NCBI RefSeq assembly: GCF_013839445.1
Contig: NZ_JACDIT010000001.1
Span: forward strand, 1,653,935 to 1,717,934
Reading direction: 5' to 3'
Length of the DNA stretch: 64,000 nucleotides
Source of the DNA: Chthonobacter albigriseus
GTDB taxonomy: Bacteria > Pseudomonadota > Alphaproteobacteria > Rhizobiales > Pleomorphomonadaceae
Part shown: positions 1 through 12,001 of the stretch, in pieces
Layout: every line of letters begins with the position of its first letter
Numbering within the stretch: position 1 is the first letter of the stretch
The notes under the pieces: generated by a model
What the model saw: the letters and a program-made list of their open reading frames with translations, nothing else
Database searches by the model: none
Told to the model about the DNA's origin: nothing
Translations under genes and position numbers: made by a program

Positions 1-1416
1 AAGACGCCGAACGAGATCGCCCTCACCATCCTCCTCGTCGGCATGACGCTGATCTTCCTGATCGCCGTCGTGACCCTGTCCGGGCTCGGGGCCTATTCCG
101 GTGCGGCCGTCTCCGTGCCGATCCTCGTCGCCCTCCTCGTCACGCTGATCCCGACCACAATTGGCGGGCTTCTCTCCGCCATCGGCATCGCCGGCATGGA
201 CCGGCTCATCCGGTTCAACGTGATGGCCATGTCCGGCCGCGCGGTCGAAGCGGCCGGCGACGTGGATACCCTGCTCCTGGACAAGACGGGTACGATCACC
301 TTCGGCAACCGCATGGCATCAGAGATCATCGCCATGCCGGGCGTCACCGAAAGGCAGGCGGCGGAGGCGGCGCTGCTGGCGAGCCTCGCGGACGATACCG
401 CCGAGGGCAAGTCGATCGTCAAGCTGGTCGCCGAGCACTACGGCGTCGCGACGCCGCAGGCCCGGCCGGAGGGAGCTGCCTTCATCGACTTCTCGGCCGC
501 GACCCGGCTGTCGGGCGTGGACATCGGGACGCGCCGCGTCCGCAAAGGCGCGGTGGATGCCGTCCGACGCTTCGTCGCGGAGGGCCGGTCCGCGGTCACT
601 GAACCGCCGGCCTTCGCCCAGGCGGTGGAGCGGATCGCCCGGTCCGGCGGCACGCCGCTCGGCCTTGCGGAGGATGGACGAATCCTCGGCGTCATCCACC
701 TCAAGGACGTCGTGAAGCCCGACATCAAGGCCCGTTTCGCCGAACTCCGGCGGATGGGCATCCGCACCGTGATGGTGACCGGCGACAACCCGGTCACGGC
801 GGCAGCCATCGCGTCGGAAGCCGGCGTCGACGACTTCATCGCGGAGGCGACGCCGCAGGACAAGCTGGCTTACATCCGCGCCGAACAGGCCAAGGGACGT
901 CTGGTCGCCATGTGCGGCGACGGCACCAACGACGCTCCCGCCCTCGCCCAGGCCGACGTCGGCGTCGCGATGCAGTCCGGCACCCAGGCCGCCCGCGAGG
1001 CCGGCAACATGGTCGACCTCGACAGCGATCCGACGAAGCTCATCGAGATCGTCGGCATCGGCAAGCAGCTTCTGATGACGCGCGGTTCGCTGACCACCTT
1101 CTCGATCGCCAACGACGTCGCCAAGTATTTCGCGATCATCCCGGCGCTGTTCGTCGCCGCGATCCCGGAACTCGGCGTCCTCAACGTTATGGGCCTCGCG
1201 ACGCCGGAGAGCGCGATCCTCTCGGCGGTGATCTTCAACGCGCTGATCATCATCGCGCTGATCCCGCTCGCCCTTCGCGGCGTTCCCTATCGGGCAGCGG
1301 ACGCCGCTTCCATCCTCTCCCGCAATCTTGCGATCTACGGCCTCGGTGGTCTGATCGTGCCCTTCGTCGGCATCAAGATCATCGACATGATCATCGCCGC
1401 GATGGGCCTCGCCTGA
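1..1416 (+). CDS. kdpB: Potassium-transporting P-type ATPase subunit B, C-terminal part (5' end outside window)
   Basis: Catalytic subunit of the KdpFABC high-affinity K+ pump in the inner membrane; it hydrolyses ATP through a phospho-aspartate. The reading frame is already open at base 1, so about the first third of the protein lies outside the window; 471 residues are visible. Seen directly: membrane segments at the start with the family's [19 protein letters not shown] region, the phosphorylation motif DKTGT (Asp at visible residue 94), the nucleotide-domain motifs MVTGDNP and [10 protein letters not shown], and three C-terminal hydrophobic helices. kdpC follows after 12 bases with a GAAGGA ribosome site overlapping the kdpB stop, so they form one operon. 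kdpF and kdpA are expected upstream, beyond the window. Confidence 0.97.
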   Translation, partial: KTPNEIALTILLVGMTLIFLIAVVTLSGLGAYSGAAVSVPILVALLVTLIPTTIGGLLSAIGIAGMDRLIRFNVMAMSGRAVEAAGDVDTLLLDKTGTITFGNRMASEIIAMPGVTERQAAEAALLASLADDTAEGKSIVKLVAEHYGVATPQARPEGAAFIDFSAATRLSGVDIGTRRVRKGAVDAVRRFVAEGRSAVTEPPAFAQAVERIARSGGTPLGLAEDGRILGVIHLKDVVKPDIKARFAELRRMGIRTVMVTGDNPVTAAAIASEAGVDDFIAEATPQDKLAYIRAEQAKGRLVAMCGDGTNDAPALAQADVGVAMQSGTQAAREAGNMVDLDSDPTKLIEIVGIGKQLLMTRGSLTTFSIANDVAKYFAIIPALFVAAIPELGVLNVMGLATPESAILSAVIFNALIIIALIPLALRGVPYRAADAASILSRNLAIYGLGGLIVPFVGIKIIDMIIAAMGLA

Positions 1417-1428
1417 AGGATCGAACCC

Positions 1429-2049
1429 ATGACTCTCGCACAGCGCATCGAAACATCGGCGCAACCGGACGGCCCCTCGACCCTCACCGCGCAGGCCAGG
1501 CCTGCCATCGTGCTCGTCGCCGCCTTCACCCTCCTCCTCGGCTTCGCCTATCCGCTGGCCGTGACCGGGATCGCACAGGCCGTGTTCCCCGTTGAGGCGA
1601 ACGGCAGCCTTGTCACGCGGGACGCAACGGTGATCGGATCCGCCCTCATCGGGCAGACCTTCACGCGGCCGGAATACTTCCAGCCCCGACCGTCGGCGGC
1701 CGGAGCGGGGTATGACGGCCTGGCGTCCTCCGGTTCCAATCTTGGCCCGACATCGCAGAAGCTCTCCGACCGCATCGGAGAGAGCGTGGCGGCTCAAAGA
1801 GCGGACGGCGTAACGGGCACTCTTCCAGCCGACGCGGTCACCGCTTCGGGCAGCGGCCTCGACCCGCACGTCTCACCGGACTACGCTCTCATCCAGGTGC
1901 CCCGGGTCGCCAAGGCCCGCGGTCTGCCGGAGGCGGACGTGAGAGCTATGGTGACCGGAGCGGTCGAAGCCCCCGTGTTCGGGTTGATTGGCGAACCACG
2001 GGTGAACGTGCTCCCCCTCAACCTCGCTCTCGACGCCCTCGATCGCTGA
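1429..2049 (+). CDS. kdpC: Potassium-transporting ATPase subunit C
   Basis: KdpC is the single-span subunit that stabilises the KdpFABC complex and promotes ATP use by KdpB. The 206-residue protein has one N-terminal transmembrane helix (about residues 26-50, [16 protein letters not shown]) followed by a soluble domain with the family segments [19 protein letters not shown] and [10 protein letters not shown]. The C-terminal part contains [11 protein letters not shown] and a RV-KARGL-like stretch typical of KdpC. The length is normal for the family. It lies between kdpB and kdpD with 12- and 4-base gaps, so translation is probably coupled through the operon. Confidence 0.97.
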   Translation: MTLAQRIETSAQPDGPSTLTAQARPAIVLVAAFTLLLGFAYPLAVTGIAQAVFPVEANGSLVTRDATVIGSALIGQTFTRPEYFQPRPSAAGAGYDGLASSGSNLGPTSQKLSDRIGESVAAQRADGVTGTLPADAVTASGSGLDPHVSPDYALIQVPRVAKARGLPEADVRAMVTGAVEAPVFGLIGEPRVNVLPLNLALDALDR

Positions 2050-2053
2050 CGTC

Positions 2054-4729
2054 ATGGCCTCCCCGACGCCGCCCCGCGCCTCGCCTGACGCCCTTCTCGC
2101 CCTCGCCGAACGCGAGGGGCGCGGCAAGCTCCGGGTGTTCCTAGGGGCGGCGCCCGGGGTGGGCAAGACCTTCGCCATGCTGCAGGCTGCGCGAGCTGCC
2201 ACTGAGGGCGGGGAGGAGGTCGTCGTCGGCATCGTGGAGACTCACGGACGCCGGGAGACCGAGGCCTTGGTTCGAAGACTGGAGGTCCTGCCGCGGGCTC
2301 AGATCCCCTATCGTGGTCGCCTCGTCCCGGAGTTCGACGTGGATGCGGCACTGGCAAGACGGCCGAGGCTTCTCCTCGTCGACGAATACGCCCATTCCAA
2401 CGTGCCAAGCTCCCGCCACCCGAAACGCTGGCAGGACGTTAGGGAACTGCTCGACGCCGGGATCGACGTCTGGACCACGCTCAACGTCCAGCACCTGGAA
2501 AGCCTCAACGACGTCGTCCAGAAGATCTCCGGCGTCCGCGTCCGTGAGACCGTTCCGGACAGCGCGCTCGAGGAGGCGGACGACATTGTCCTCGTCGACT
2601 TGCCGCCGGACGAGCTCCTGAAGCGACTCGCCGACGGCAAGATCTACGTGGAGGACACCGCGGCCCGCGCAGTCCAGAACTTCTTCAAACCGTCCAACTT
2701 GACGGCGCTCCGCGAACTCGCGCTCCGGCGCGTCGCGGCCCGGGTCGACAGTGATCTCGTCGAACGCATGCAGGGGGGCGCCATCGAAGGGCCGTGGGCA
2801 GCGGGCGAGCGCATCCTCGTCTGCGTGGGCGCCGATGCCGCGGCGGCTCGACTGGTCCGCCACGCCAAGCGCCTCGCCGACCTGATGGACGCATCCTGGT
2901 TCGCGGTCGCCGTCGAGAGGCCCGGATCGGATCTCGACCCCGCGGCCCGGGCGAGGCGCGATGCCGCTCTGCGCCTTGCCGAAAGTCTCGGGGCTGAGAC
3001 CCGGGCGCTCGTCGCGACCGACCGCGTCGGCGAGATCCTGCGTGTCGCCCGGTTCGAGAACGTCACTCAGATCGTTGTCGGCCGGGCCCGCCCCAAGCTT
3101 TTCGCCCGGCTGTTCCGCCCCTCGCTGCCTGAGGAGCTGGTCCGTTCGGCCGACGGAATCGCCGTCCACGTCGTAACCTCCGAGCGCGGCGAGGATGCGC
3201 GCCGCGGTTGGCGTGACCGATTGCCGGATCCAGGTCCGCTGCGCGGCTACCTGGAGGCCACCGTCGGCGTGGCGCTCGCCGTCGGCGTCGGACACGGACT
3301 GACCCAGGTGGTCGCGCTCCCCAACATTTCGATGTTGTTCCTGACGGCCGTCCTCGTCCCTGCCGTCCGGTCGGGCGTCTGGCCGGCCATCTACGCGTCG
3401 GCGCTGTCCTTCCTCACCTACAATTTCTTCTTCATCGACCCGCTCTACACCTTCACGATCGCCCGCCCGCACGAACTCCTGGCGCTCGCCATCTTCCTCC
3501 TGATCGCGGTGGTCACGTCAGCGGTTGCCGGTCGGGCCCGCGAGCAGGCGCGCGCGGCGATAAAGCGGGTAAGGGCTACGCGCCGGCTCTACGAGTTCAC
3601 CCGCAAGCTCTCCTCCCTGCCGGCGGCAGACGCCGTCGCCGAAGCGGCCGCTGCGGAGATCCAGGCGATCGTCGGCCGCAGCGCCGTCCTGCTCCGCGAA
3701 CAGGCCGGCGAACTTGGCGTCGCCGCCGCCTGGCCACCCGAGGACAGGCTCGACACCGCGTCCATGATGGCGGCACGCTGGGCCTTCGAGCACAAGGAAG
3801 CGGCGGGAGCGGACACCGGGACGCTGCCGAACGTGCCCTGGCTCTTCCTGCCTCTCGTCGCCGGGCGCGGCCCGATTGGCGTGGTCGGCATCGAGGACGC
3901 GCCGGACGGCGTTCACCTCGACGCCGAGCGCCGGAGCCTCCTCGACAGCCTCGTCGAGCAAACCGCCGTCGCCCTCGATCGCGCGACGCTCGCAGGCGAG
4001 ATCGAAGCGACCCGCATGGCTGCAGAGACGGAGCGGATCCGTAACATTCTGCTGGCGTCGATTAGTCACGACTTCCGTACACCGCTCGCCTCCGTGCTCG
4101 GCGCTGCGACCAGTCTGACCGAACTTGGCGACCGGCTTGCGCCCGCCGAACGCGCCGACCTCCTCGTCTCGATCCGCGAGGAGGCGGAGCACCTCGACGG
4201 CATGGTCCGGAACCTGCTCGCTATGACGCGGCTCGAGGCGGGGGCGCTGGAGATCAGGATGGACTGGACGGATCTCGGTGAGATCCTGGAACGGGTCGCG
4301 GCCGCCGCCCGCCGACGCGGTGCGACGCAGGCGATCACCGTGACGACGACGCCGGACCTTCCGCTCGCCTTCGCCGACCCCATCCTCCTCGACCAGGCGC
4401 TCGGCAATATCGTCGGCAACGCGGTGCGTTACGCCGGTCCGTCGGCGAGGATCGCGCTGTCCGCGTCGGCGGACGACCGGAACCTGAGCCTCGCCGTGGA
4501 CGACGACGGCCCCGGCATCGATCCCGCCCTTCTGCCGCATGTCTTCGAGAAGTTCATCCGCGCCTCCGCCGAACGCGGCGACGGGGGCGAGGGCTCCGGC
4601 CTCGGGCTGGCGATCGCCAAGGGCATCGCGGAAGCCCATGGCGGTTCCGTGCACGTGGAAAGCCCGGTCACGAACGGCCGCGGCACGCGTTTCACCCTCG
4701 TCCTGCCCCGGCGCCGGATCGCACCATGA
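2054..4729 (+). CDS. kdpD: Osmosensitive K+ channel histidine kinase KdpD
   Basis: Sensor kinase that responds to low K+ or osmotic stress and phosphorylates KdpE to induce the kdp operon. Domains in order of the 891 residues: N-terminal KdpD domain with a Walker A motif (GAAPGVGKT, about residues 31-39) and LLVDEYAHSN; a UspA-like domain (about 250-375); four closely spaced transmembrane helices (about 395-490, including FLTYNFFFIDPLYTFTI); a GAF-like region; a HisKA domain with the phospho-acceptor motif SISHDFRTPLAS (His 672); and a HATPase domain with NAVRYAG, DDDGPGI and GSGLGLAIAKG. Length is typical. It starts 4 bases after kdpC and overlaps kdpE by ATGA. Confidence 0.97.
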   Translation: MASPTPPRASPDALLALAEREGRGKLRVFLGAAPGVGKTFAMLQAARAATEGGEEVVVGIVETHGRRETEALVRRLEVLPRAQIPYRGRLVPEFDVDAALARRPRLLLVDEYAHSNVPSSRHPKRWQDVRELLDAGIDVWTTLNVQHLESLNDVVQKISGVRVRETVPDSALEEADDIVLVDLPPDELLKRLADGKIYVEDTAARAVQNFFKPSNLTALRELALRRVAARVDSDLVERMQGGAIEGPWAAGERILVCVGADAAAARLVRHAKRLADLMDASWFAVAVERPGSDLDPAARARRDAALRLAESLGAETRALVATDRVGEILRVARFENVTQIVVGRARPKLFARLFRPSLPEELVRSADGIAVHVVTSERGEDARRGWRDRLPDPGPLRGYLEATVGVALAVGVGHGLTQVVALPNISMLFLTAVLVPAVRSGVWPAIYASALSFLTYNFFFIDPLYTFTIARPHELLALAIFLLIAVVTSAVAGRAREQARAAIKRVRATRRLYEFTRKLSSLPAADAVAEAAAAEIQAIVGRSAVLLREQAGELGVAAAWPPEDRLDTASMMAARWAFEHKEAAGADTGTLPNVPWLFLPLVAGRGPIGVVGIEDAPDGVHLDAERRSLLDSLVEQTAVALDRATLAGEIEATRMAAETERIRNILLASISHDFRTPLASVLGAATSLTELGDRLAPAERADLLVSIREEAEHLDGMVRNLLAMTRLEAGALEIRMDWTDLGEILERVAAAARRRGATQAITVTTTPDLPLAFADPILLDQALGNIVGNAVRYAGPSARIALSASADDRNLSLAVDDDGPGIDPALLPHVFEKFIRASAERGDGGEGSGLGLAIAKGIAEAHGGSVHVESPVTNGRGTRFTLVLPRRRIAP

Positions 4730-5406
4730 CCACCGTCCTCCTCGTCGACGACGAACCGGCGATCCATCGCTTCCTGCGCCCTGCCCTGATGGCGGAGGGT
4801 TACGCCGTGGTGCCGGCGATGGACGGCCGCGAAGCGCTGTCGCTGGCGGCGGGGCAGGCACCGGACGTGGTGATCCTCGACCTCGGCTTGCCCGACATCG
4901 ACGGCAAGATCGTCCTTCAGCGCCTGCGTGCCTGGAGCGACGTTCCGGTCGTGATCCTCTCCGCGCGCGACCGGGAGGCCGAGAAGATCGAGGCGCTGGA
5001 CCTTGGCGCCGACGACTTCGTCAACAAGCCCTTCGGCGTCGGCGAACTGCTGGCGCGCTTGAGGGCCGCCTTGCGCAAGCATCGCCCGGGCCGGGTGGCA
5101 CCGGCGACGATCCGCACCGGCTGCTGCGAGATCGATCTCGCAGCCCACCGTGTCACCCGGAACGGCGAAGAGATCCGCCTGACGCGCCGGGAGTTCGACC
5201 TCCTGGCCCTGCTCGCCCGCAATGCCGGGACCGTGCTGACACATCGCCAGCTTCTGACCGCAGTCTGGGGGCCGTCCCATGGCGGCGACACGCAGTATCT
5301 GAGGGTCTACGTCGGCCAGATCCGGCAGAAGCTCGGCGCGACCGAACAGGACCCGGTCATCCTCACGGAACCCGGCGTGGGGTATCGCTTCGCCGATGCC
5401 GGCTGA
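4726..5406 (+). CDS. kdpE: KDP operon response regulator KdpE
   Basis: OmpR-family transcription factor, partner of KdpD. The receiver domain shows the acidic pair DDE near residues 8-10, the phospho-acceptor Asp 52 in VVILDLGLPDIDG, and the conserved Lys in FVNKPFGVGELLARL. The C-terminal winged-helix domain runs from about residue 130 with the usual LTRREFDLLALLARN and YLRVYVGQIRQKLG segments and ends GVGYRF. The start codon overlaps the kdpD stop (ATGA), indicating translational coupling. It is the last gene of the kdp operon; no strong intrinsic terminator is evident before the convergent tRNA gene. Confidence 0.97.
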   Translation: MTTVLLVDDEPAIHRFLRPALMAEGYAVVPAMDGREALSLAAGQAPDVVILDLGLPDIDGKIVLQRLRAWSDVPVVILSARDREAEKIEALDLGADDFVNKPFGVGELLARLRAALRKHRPGRVAPATIRTGCCEIDLAAHRVTRNGEEIRLTRREFDLLALLARNAGTVLTHRQLLTAVWGPSHGGDTQYLRVYVGQIRQKLGATEQDPVILTEPGVGYRFADAG

Positions 5407-5586
5407 CGTCCGGCGCAGCCGGGGCCGATCGAGTCGAGACGCCCGCAACCGCACGCGGCCGATCAGCGCTTCCTGCCGGCCACGGCGGTGTTCGCCACAG
5501 GTCGGAAGTCGCCGTTCACCGCGAGGCTGTCACCCCTGTGACCGAAACAACCGTCCCCAATGCAGCCGGCATGGACAACGGAGAAA

Positions 5587-5676
5587 TGGCGGAGAGGGAG
5601 GGATTCGAACCCCCGATACCCTTGCGAGTATGCCGCATTTCGAGTGCGGTGCATTCAACCACTCTGCCACCTCTCC
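5587..5676 (-). tRNA. tRNA-Ser (anticodon CGA)
   Basis: On the minus strand the sequence folds as a class II tRNA of 90 nt including an encoded CCA. The 7-bp acceptor pairs GGAGAGG with CCTCTCC, the anticodon loop reads CTCGAAA (anticodon CGA), the variable arm is long (TACTCGCAAGGGTA), as expected for serine, and the T-loop is GGTTCGAATCC. The discriminator base is G. CGA reads the UCG serine codon. Confidence 0.96.
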
Positions 5677-5719
5677 GCGGTGCCGAGGTGATGTATTACT
5701 CGGTTGAAGGCGGCGCGGA

Positions 5720-5747
5720 CCATAACCGTGGTCGGGGGTGGGTTCAA
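5720..5747 (-). promoter_or_regulatory. Putative promoter of tRNA-Ser
   Basis: Read on the minus strand: a -35-like TTGAAC, a 16-base spacer and a -10-like TTATGG, placing a start about 35-40 bases before the mature tRNA 5' end. This is a match by eye to a housekeeping-sigma promoter; no other element was used. Confidence 0.4.
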
Positions 5748-5918
5748 GGGGCGTAGCCGGAAAAAGACGGTGCCGCGAGGCTGGCCGCCGCGGCGGCGAT
5801 CCCCGGGCGGCGCGCAGGCCCCGGTCGGCGCAGCGCGCCCGGCCCGGCGACGTGGGGTTGTGGCTGTCAGGTCCTGTCAGCAACGGCGGTCTGCCGGGCG
5901 CTTTTTGCCCCGCGCGCG

Positions 5919-5947
5919 TTGACTTCGCGGGCACGAAGCGTGTACAA
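5919..5947 (+). promoter_or_regulatory. Putative housekeeping promoter of rplU-rpmA
   Basis: TTGACT, a 17-base spacer and GTACAA lie upstream of rplU. The predicted start would be near 5954, leaving a leader of about 245 bases, which is long for this operon. The -35 element is near consensus; the -10 element is weaker. Confidence 0.45.
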
Positions 5948-6200
5948 GGCGCCGCATCGTGGATAAGGGCGGGACTCTCGCCTTTGCCTTCGCTGTCCGA
6001 GGCCCTGCTTTCGCTCGCGAAAGCTGTGGGGCGCATGCAACCGATCCGCAAGCCGGATCGTCCTGCGCTCCGCCCATCAAGTTCGCCGGTCCGCGTCAAG
6101 CGCGACGACGACGCCACAGGACGTGTCGGTATCTGCGCAATTCCAAGCCACGGGGCGCAAAGCACCGGGCCAAGAACGACCAAGAAGGACTGGTACGACC

Positions 6201-6515
6201 ATGTTCGCAGTGATCAAGACCGGCGGCAAGCAATACAAGGTTGCCCCGAACGACGTGTTGCAGATCGAGAAGCTCGAGGCTGATGCCGGCGCCACCGTGA
6301 CCTTCGACGAGGTCCTCATGGTGTCGGGCGACGCGGGCGTGTCCGTCGGTGCGCCGACCGTCGCCGGCGCCACCGTGACCGCCGAGATCGTCGAGCAGAC
6401 CCGCGGCCCGAAGGTGATCTCCTTCAAGAAGCGGCGCCGGCAGAATTCCAAGCGCAAGCGCGGACATCGCCAGCTGCTCACCGTTGTGAAGATCACCGGC
6501 ATCAACGCCGCCTGA
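6201..6515 (+). CDS. rplU: 50S ribosomal protein L21
   Basis: Structural protein of the large ribosomal subunit that contacts 23S rRNA. The start [14 protein letters not shown] is the conserved L21 N-terminus, so I prefer this ATG over an in-frame one 78 bases upstream, which adds a low-complexity extension. The 104-residue protein contains the family signature KFRRRKNS-like stretch as [16 protein letters not shown] near residues 75-90. An AAGAAGGA element lies a little far (about 12-18 bases) from the start. rpmA follows after 118 bases in the same direction, the usual L21-L27 pair. Confidence 0.97.
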   Translation: MFAVIKTGGKQYKVAPNDVLQIEKLEADAGATVTFDEVLMVSGDAGVSVGAPTVAGATVTAEIVEQTRGPKVISFKKRRRQNSKRKRGHRQLLTVVKITGINAA

Positions 6516-6633
6516 CCCTTTCGACCGCGGCCGGAAACGCCGCGACGATGAACTGCATACAGCGCCCGCGCGGGCGTCGAGCCTGAAACCGGCTCCTCCC
6601 GCGGCGGACCGAACGAACTGAAGGAGTAGTTCC

Positions 6634-6906
6634 ATGGCTCACAAGAAAGCAGGCGGCTCGTCCCGCAACGGCCGCGATACGGCCGGCCGCCGCCTCGGCG
6701 TCAAGAAGTTCGGCGGCGAAGCCGTCATCCCGGGCAACATCATCGTCCGCCAGCGCGGCACGAAGTGGCATCCCGGCCAGAATGTCGGCCTCGGCGTAGA
6801 TCACACGATCTTCTCCCTCGTTGAAGGCAAGGTGGCCTTCGCAACCAAGTCGAACGGACGAGTCTACGTGTCCGTTCTCCCGACGACGATGGCAGCCGCA
6901 GAGTAA
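6634..6906 (+). CDS. rpmA: 50S ribosomal protein L27
   Basis: Large-subunit protein whose N-terminus reaches the peptidyl-transferase centre. The 90-residue sequence starts [15 protein letters not shown] and contains the L27 signature [15 protein letters not shown]. It begins directly with AHKKAGG, the mature form, with no Firmicutes-type cleavable N-terminal extension. A good AAGGAG ribosome site lies about 8 bases before the ATG. The gene is followed by a strong hairpin terminator and then by acetyltransferase genes, a conserved arrangement on the way to obgE. Confidence 0.97.
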   Translation: MAHKKAGGSSRNGRDTAGRRLGVKKFGGEAVIPGNIIVRQRGTKWHPGQNVGLGVDHTIFSLVEGKVAFATKSNGRVYVSVLPTTMAAAE

Positions 6907-6978
6907 GCCGGAATGGTCTTCAAGCGGCCTGCCGGCGTCCCACGGACCCGGCGGATCGCTCAAGGTCGAGAGCGTCGC

Positions 6979-7018
6979 GAGGGGAGGTGGGATGCCACCT
7001 CCCCTCTTCGTTTCTCGA
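6979..7018 (+). terminator. Intrinsic terminator after rpmA
   Basis: A perfect 12-bp stem (GAGGGGAGGTGG at 6979-6990 with its complement at 6995-7006) closes a 4-base loop and is followed by TTCGTTTCTC. This marks the probable end of the rplU-rpmA transcript. Confidence 0.8.
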
Positions 7019-7034
7019 CCGAAGGACCCAACCG

Positions 7035-7718
7035 ATGGCACAGGATCTTGGCGGACGCGACGAATTCGAGAGCATAGTCGGCGAGGCCGGCGATCGGTCG
7101 CTTGCTCGACCCTTCCATGGCCTCGTTCTGGAGACGCGCCGGCTGGTGCTCCGGGCACCGATGCCGGCCGACGCGCCGGCGGTGGCCGAGCTCGCCGACA
7201 GCGCGAAAGTGGCGCAGAACCTGGTCGGCATGCCGCATCCCTACCGCCTGAAGGATGCGCTCGACTGGATCGAGGAAGCCGCGCCGGACGATGGCCAGAA
7301 GCATCTGGTCTGCCTCAAGAGCCCGGCGAGCGCGCCCGTTCCGATCGGCGCCGCGACTCTGGACTACCGGCGCGGAGCCAAGCTGCCGACCCTCGGCTGC
7401 TGGCTGGGCGAGGCCTGGTGGGGCCGAGAATACGCGACCGAGGCGGCCCATGCGGTGATCGACTTCGCCTTCCTGCACCAGGGCCACGACAAGCTGTCGT
7501 TCACCTGCCGCGTCACCAACACCGCTGGAAGGCGCTTGATCGAAAAGTGCGGATTTCAGATGGTTGCGCAGGAGCTTGGCCATTCCACCTTCTTCAATGC
7601 GGTGGTACCGGTCGACAGGTTCCAGCTGGACCGCCGCACCTGGGCGAGCCTCAGGCGTTGGGAGCCGCTTCGCCTCGGCAGTCTCGACCGCAGCGCGCTG
7701 GCCGGATTGGACGAATAG
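7035..7718 (+). CDS. GNAT family N-acetyltransferase (RimJ/RimL type)
   Basis: Predicted acetyl-CoA-dependent N-acetyltransferase of 227 residues. The opening LETRRLVLRAPMPADAPAV, the central GCWLGEAWWGREYATEAA (acetyl-CoA binding turn) and late GRRLIEKCGFQMV are characteristic of the RimJ/RimL branch. The substrate cannot be read from sequence; members modify ribosomal proteins or small amines. I chose the ATG preceded by GAAGGA; a longer in-frame start would run into the rpmA terminator hairpin. It is the first of two similar acetyltransferases in tandem ahead of obgE. Confidence 0.85.
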   Translation: MAQDLGGRDEFESIVGEAGDRSLARPFHGLVLETRRLVLRAPMPADAPAVAELADSAKVAQNLVGMPHPYRLKDALDWIEEAAPDDGQKHLVCLKSPASAPVPIGAATLDYRRGAKLPTLGCWLGEAWWGREYATEAAHAVIDFAFLHQGHDKLSFTCRVTNTAGRRLIEKCGFQMVAQELGHSTFFNAVVPVDRFQLDRRTWASLRRWEPLRLGSLDRSALAGLDE

Positions 7719-7750
7719 CGGGGCCGCTGGCCGGGGAGCAGGTGGGTGCC

Positions 7751-8347
7751 ATGGAACGGGGAGAGCGAGGCGTGGTCGAGGTGATACGGGCGCCCTATCT
7801 GGACGTGCGGATTCCGACCCGTCGCCTCGTTCTGCGTCCGATCACGGCGGCCGACGTGCCGGCGCTGGCCACCCATCTCGCCGACCTTGAAGTGACGCGC
7901 TGGCTTGCGCGCGTACCTCACCCCTACGGCCTGACGGAAGCCCGCGCCTTCGTCGACCACGTCCGGCTGGCCGCGGTCGCCGGCACCGCGGTCACCCTGG
8001 CGCTGGTGCCGAAGTCCGCTGGCGAGGCGGAGCCGGCGATCGGTGTGGTCGCCATCCACGGTCTCGACGCGGGGCCCGAGTTCGGCTACTGGCTCGGCAA
8101 GACCTGGTGGGGCCAGGGGCTGATGACCGAGGCCGTCCAGTCCGCCCTCGCCTGGATCTTCGCGCACCTGCGGGTCGACGACATCGCCAGCGGGGCCTTC
8201 GTCGGCAACGACGCCTCGTTGCGCATCCAGAGCCGCTTCGGCTTCCAGGTCGTCGGCCGCAGCCGACGCGAATGCCAGGCCCTCGGCCGTGATCTGGAGC
8301 ATGTCGACACCCGGCTCACCCGCAATTCCTTTCTCGTCGGGCCATGA
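7751..8347 (+). CDS. GNAT family N-acetyltransferase (second tandem copy)
   Basis: A 198-residue acetyltransferase related to its upstream neighbour: IPTRRLVLRPITAADVPALA matches the neighbour's opening, VPHPYGL matches MPHPYRL, and FGYWLGKTWWGQGLMTEA is the acetyl-CoA turn. The C-terminal SLRIQSRFGFQVVG is the usual family ending. Similarity in sequence and position suggests an old tandem duplication. The starting ATG is the one closest to the conserved domain; in-frame sequence continues open far upstream but overlaps the other acetyltransferase and looks non-coding. The substrate is unknown. Confidence 0.85.
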   Translation: MERGERGVVEVIRAPYLDVRIPTRRLVLRPITAADVPALATHLADLEVTRWLARVPHPYGLTEARAFVDHVRLAAVAGTAVTLALVPKSAGEAEPAIGVVAIHGLDAGPEFGYWLGKTWWGQGLMTEAVQSALAWIFAHLRVDDIASGAFVGNDASLRIQSRFGFQVVGRSRRECQALGRDLEHVDTRLTRNSFLVGP

Positions 8348-8392
8348 CCTCCGCCGGCCGTTGCGCGTCCGGCGGTTCTGTCCCATGAGTAA

Positions 8393-10647
<2,255 letters not shown>

Positions 10648-10714
10648 CGACGAGAGCCGCGCCGCCCCTCCCCCGGGGCCTGCGAAGCGGCCGAGCATAC
10701 GGGATGAACGCGTA

Positions 10715-12001
10715 ATGCTGCACATGAACCCCGAAACGGCAGAGCACCTCGCCGAGACGATGCGCGACATCGGCCGGCGCGCCCGGGCTGCCGCCCGCCG
10801 GCTTGCGACCGCAACCGGCGCCGAGAAGGCGGCCGCGCTGCGGGCGATGGCGGCGGCGGTGCGGCGACGGACGCCGGAGATCCTGGCGGCCAACGCCATC
10901 GACATCGCGGAAATGAAGACCGGCGGCCAGGCGGCCTCCTTCCTCGACCGCGGCACGCTGACCGAGGCACGCGTGGCGGACATCGCCAAGGCACTCGACG
11001 AGATCGCGGCGCTCCCCGATCCGGTCGGCCGCGTACTTGCGGCCTGGGAGCGGCCGAACGGTCTCAAGATCGAGCGGGTCGCCACCCCGCTCGGCGTGAT
11101 CGGCATCATCTACGAGAGCCGGCCCAACGTCACCGCCGACGCCGGCGGCCTGTCGCTGATGGCCGGCAACGCGGCGATCCTGCGCTGCGGCTCCGACAGC
11201 CACGCCTCGTCCACCGCCATCCTGGAGGCGCTGCACGAGGGCCTCGCCGAATCCGGCCTGCCGGAGGACGCCATCCAGCTCGTCCCGACCAGGGACAGGG
11301 CCGCCGTCGGGCTGATGCTGGGCGGCCTGGACGGGTGCATCGACGTCATCGTCCCGCGCGGCGGCAAGAGCCTCGTCGCCCGTGTCCAGTCCGAGGCGCG
11401 GGTCCCGGTCTTCGCCCACCTGGAGGGGATCTGCCACGTCTACGTGGACAAGGCCGCCGACCTCGACATGGCGATCGCCATCACCGTCAACGCCAAGCTG
11501 CGCCGCACCGGCGTCTGCGGCTCCGCCGAGACGCTCCTGGTCGACCGCGCCGTGGCGGGCACCCACCTCGTGCCGATCCTTGCCGCCCTCGCCGCGAGGG
11601 GTTGCGAGATCCGGGCCACCAACGAGATCCGCGCACTCTACCCCGATGCGGTACCGGCGGTGGATGCCGACTGGTCGACCGAGTACCTCGACGCGATCAT
11701 CGCGGTGAAGCTGGTGGACGGCGTGGAGGAGGCGATCGAGCACGTCGAGACCTTCGGCTCCCACCACACCGAATCCATCGTCACCGAGGATGCCGCAGCC
11801 GCCGAGCGCTTCCTCAACGGCATCGACAGCGCCATCGTCATGCACAACGCCTCCACCCAGTTCGCCGACGGCGGCGAGTTCGGCATGGGCGCGGAGATCG
11901 GCATCGCCACCGGCAAGATGCATGCGCGGGGCCCGGTCGGCGTGGAGCAGCTGACCAGCTTCAAGTACCGCGTCCGCGGCACCGGCCAGCTGCGGCCGTG
12001 A
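10715..12001 (+). CDS. proA: Gamma-glutamyl phosphate reductase
   Basis: Second enzyme of proline synthesis: NADPH-dependent reduction of glutamyl-5-phosphate to glutamate-5-semialdehyde. The 428 residues have the aldehyde-dehydrogenase fold with [35 protein letters not shown] and the catalytic cysteine in [10 protein letters not shown]. The end motif [13 protein letters not shown] is diagnostic of ProA. A second in-frame ATG lies three codons downstream (MNPET) and could be the true start. The end overlaps a possible GTG start of nadD. Confidence 0.96.
   Translation: MLHMNPETAEHLAETMRDIGRRARAAARRLATATGAEKAAALRAMAAAVRRRTPEILAANAIDIAEMKTGGQAASFLDRGTLTEARVADIAKALDEIAALPDPVGRVLAAWERPNGLKIERVATPLGVIGIIYESRPNVTADAGGLSLMAGNAAILRCGSDSHASSTAILEALHEGLAESGLPEDAIQLVPTRDRAAVGLMLGGLDGCIDVIVPRGGKSLVARVQSEARVPVFAHLEGICHVYVDKAADLDMAIAITVNAKLRRTGVCGSAETLLVDRAVAGTHLVPILAALAARGCEIRATNEIRALYPDAVPAVDADWSTEYLDAIIAVKLVDGVEEAIEHVETFGSHHTESIVTEDAAAAERFLNGIDSAIVMHNASTQFADGGEFGMGAEIGIATGKMHARGPVGVEQLTSFKYRVRGTGQLRP

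Larger units (their letters stand above)
5677..6200. other. 524-base intergenic region between tRNA-Ser and rplU
   Basis: No protein-coding gene is supported here. It holds the likely tRNA-Ser promoter near the tRNA and the likely rplU promoter near 5919-5947, then about 245 bases of probable rplU 5' leader. A short direct repeat TGTCAGGTCCTGTCAG occurs near 5866-5880. Open frames crossing the region lack ribosome sites and family resemblance. Confidence 0.6.

Noticed and set aside
11335-11997. Upstream extension of the nadD frame
   Set aside because: It overlaps proA in another frame and is Arg/His-rich; the conserved NadD core starts only near 12049.
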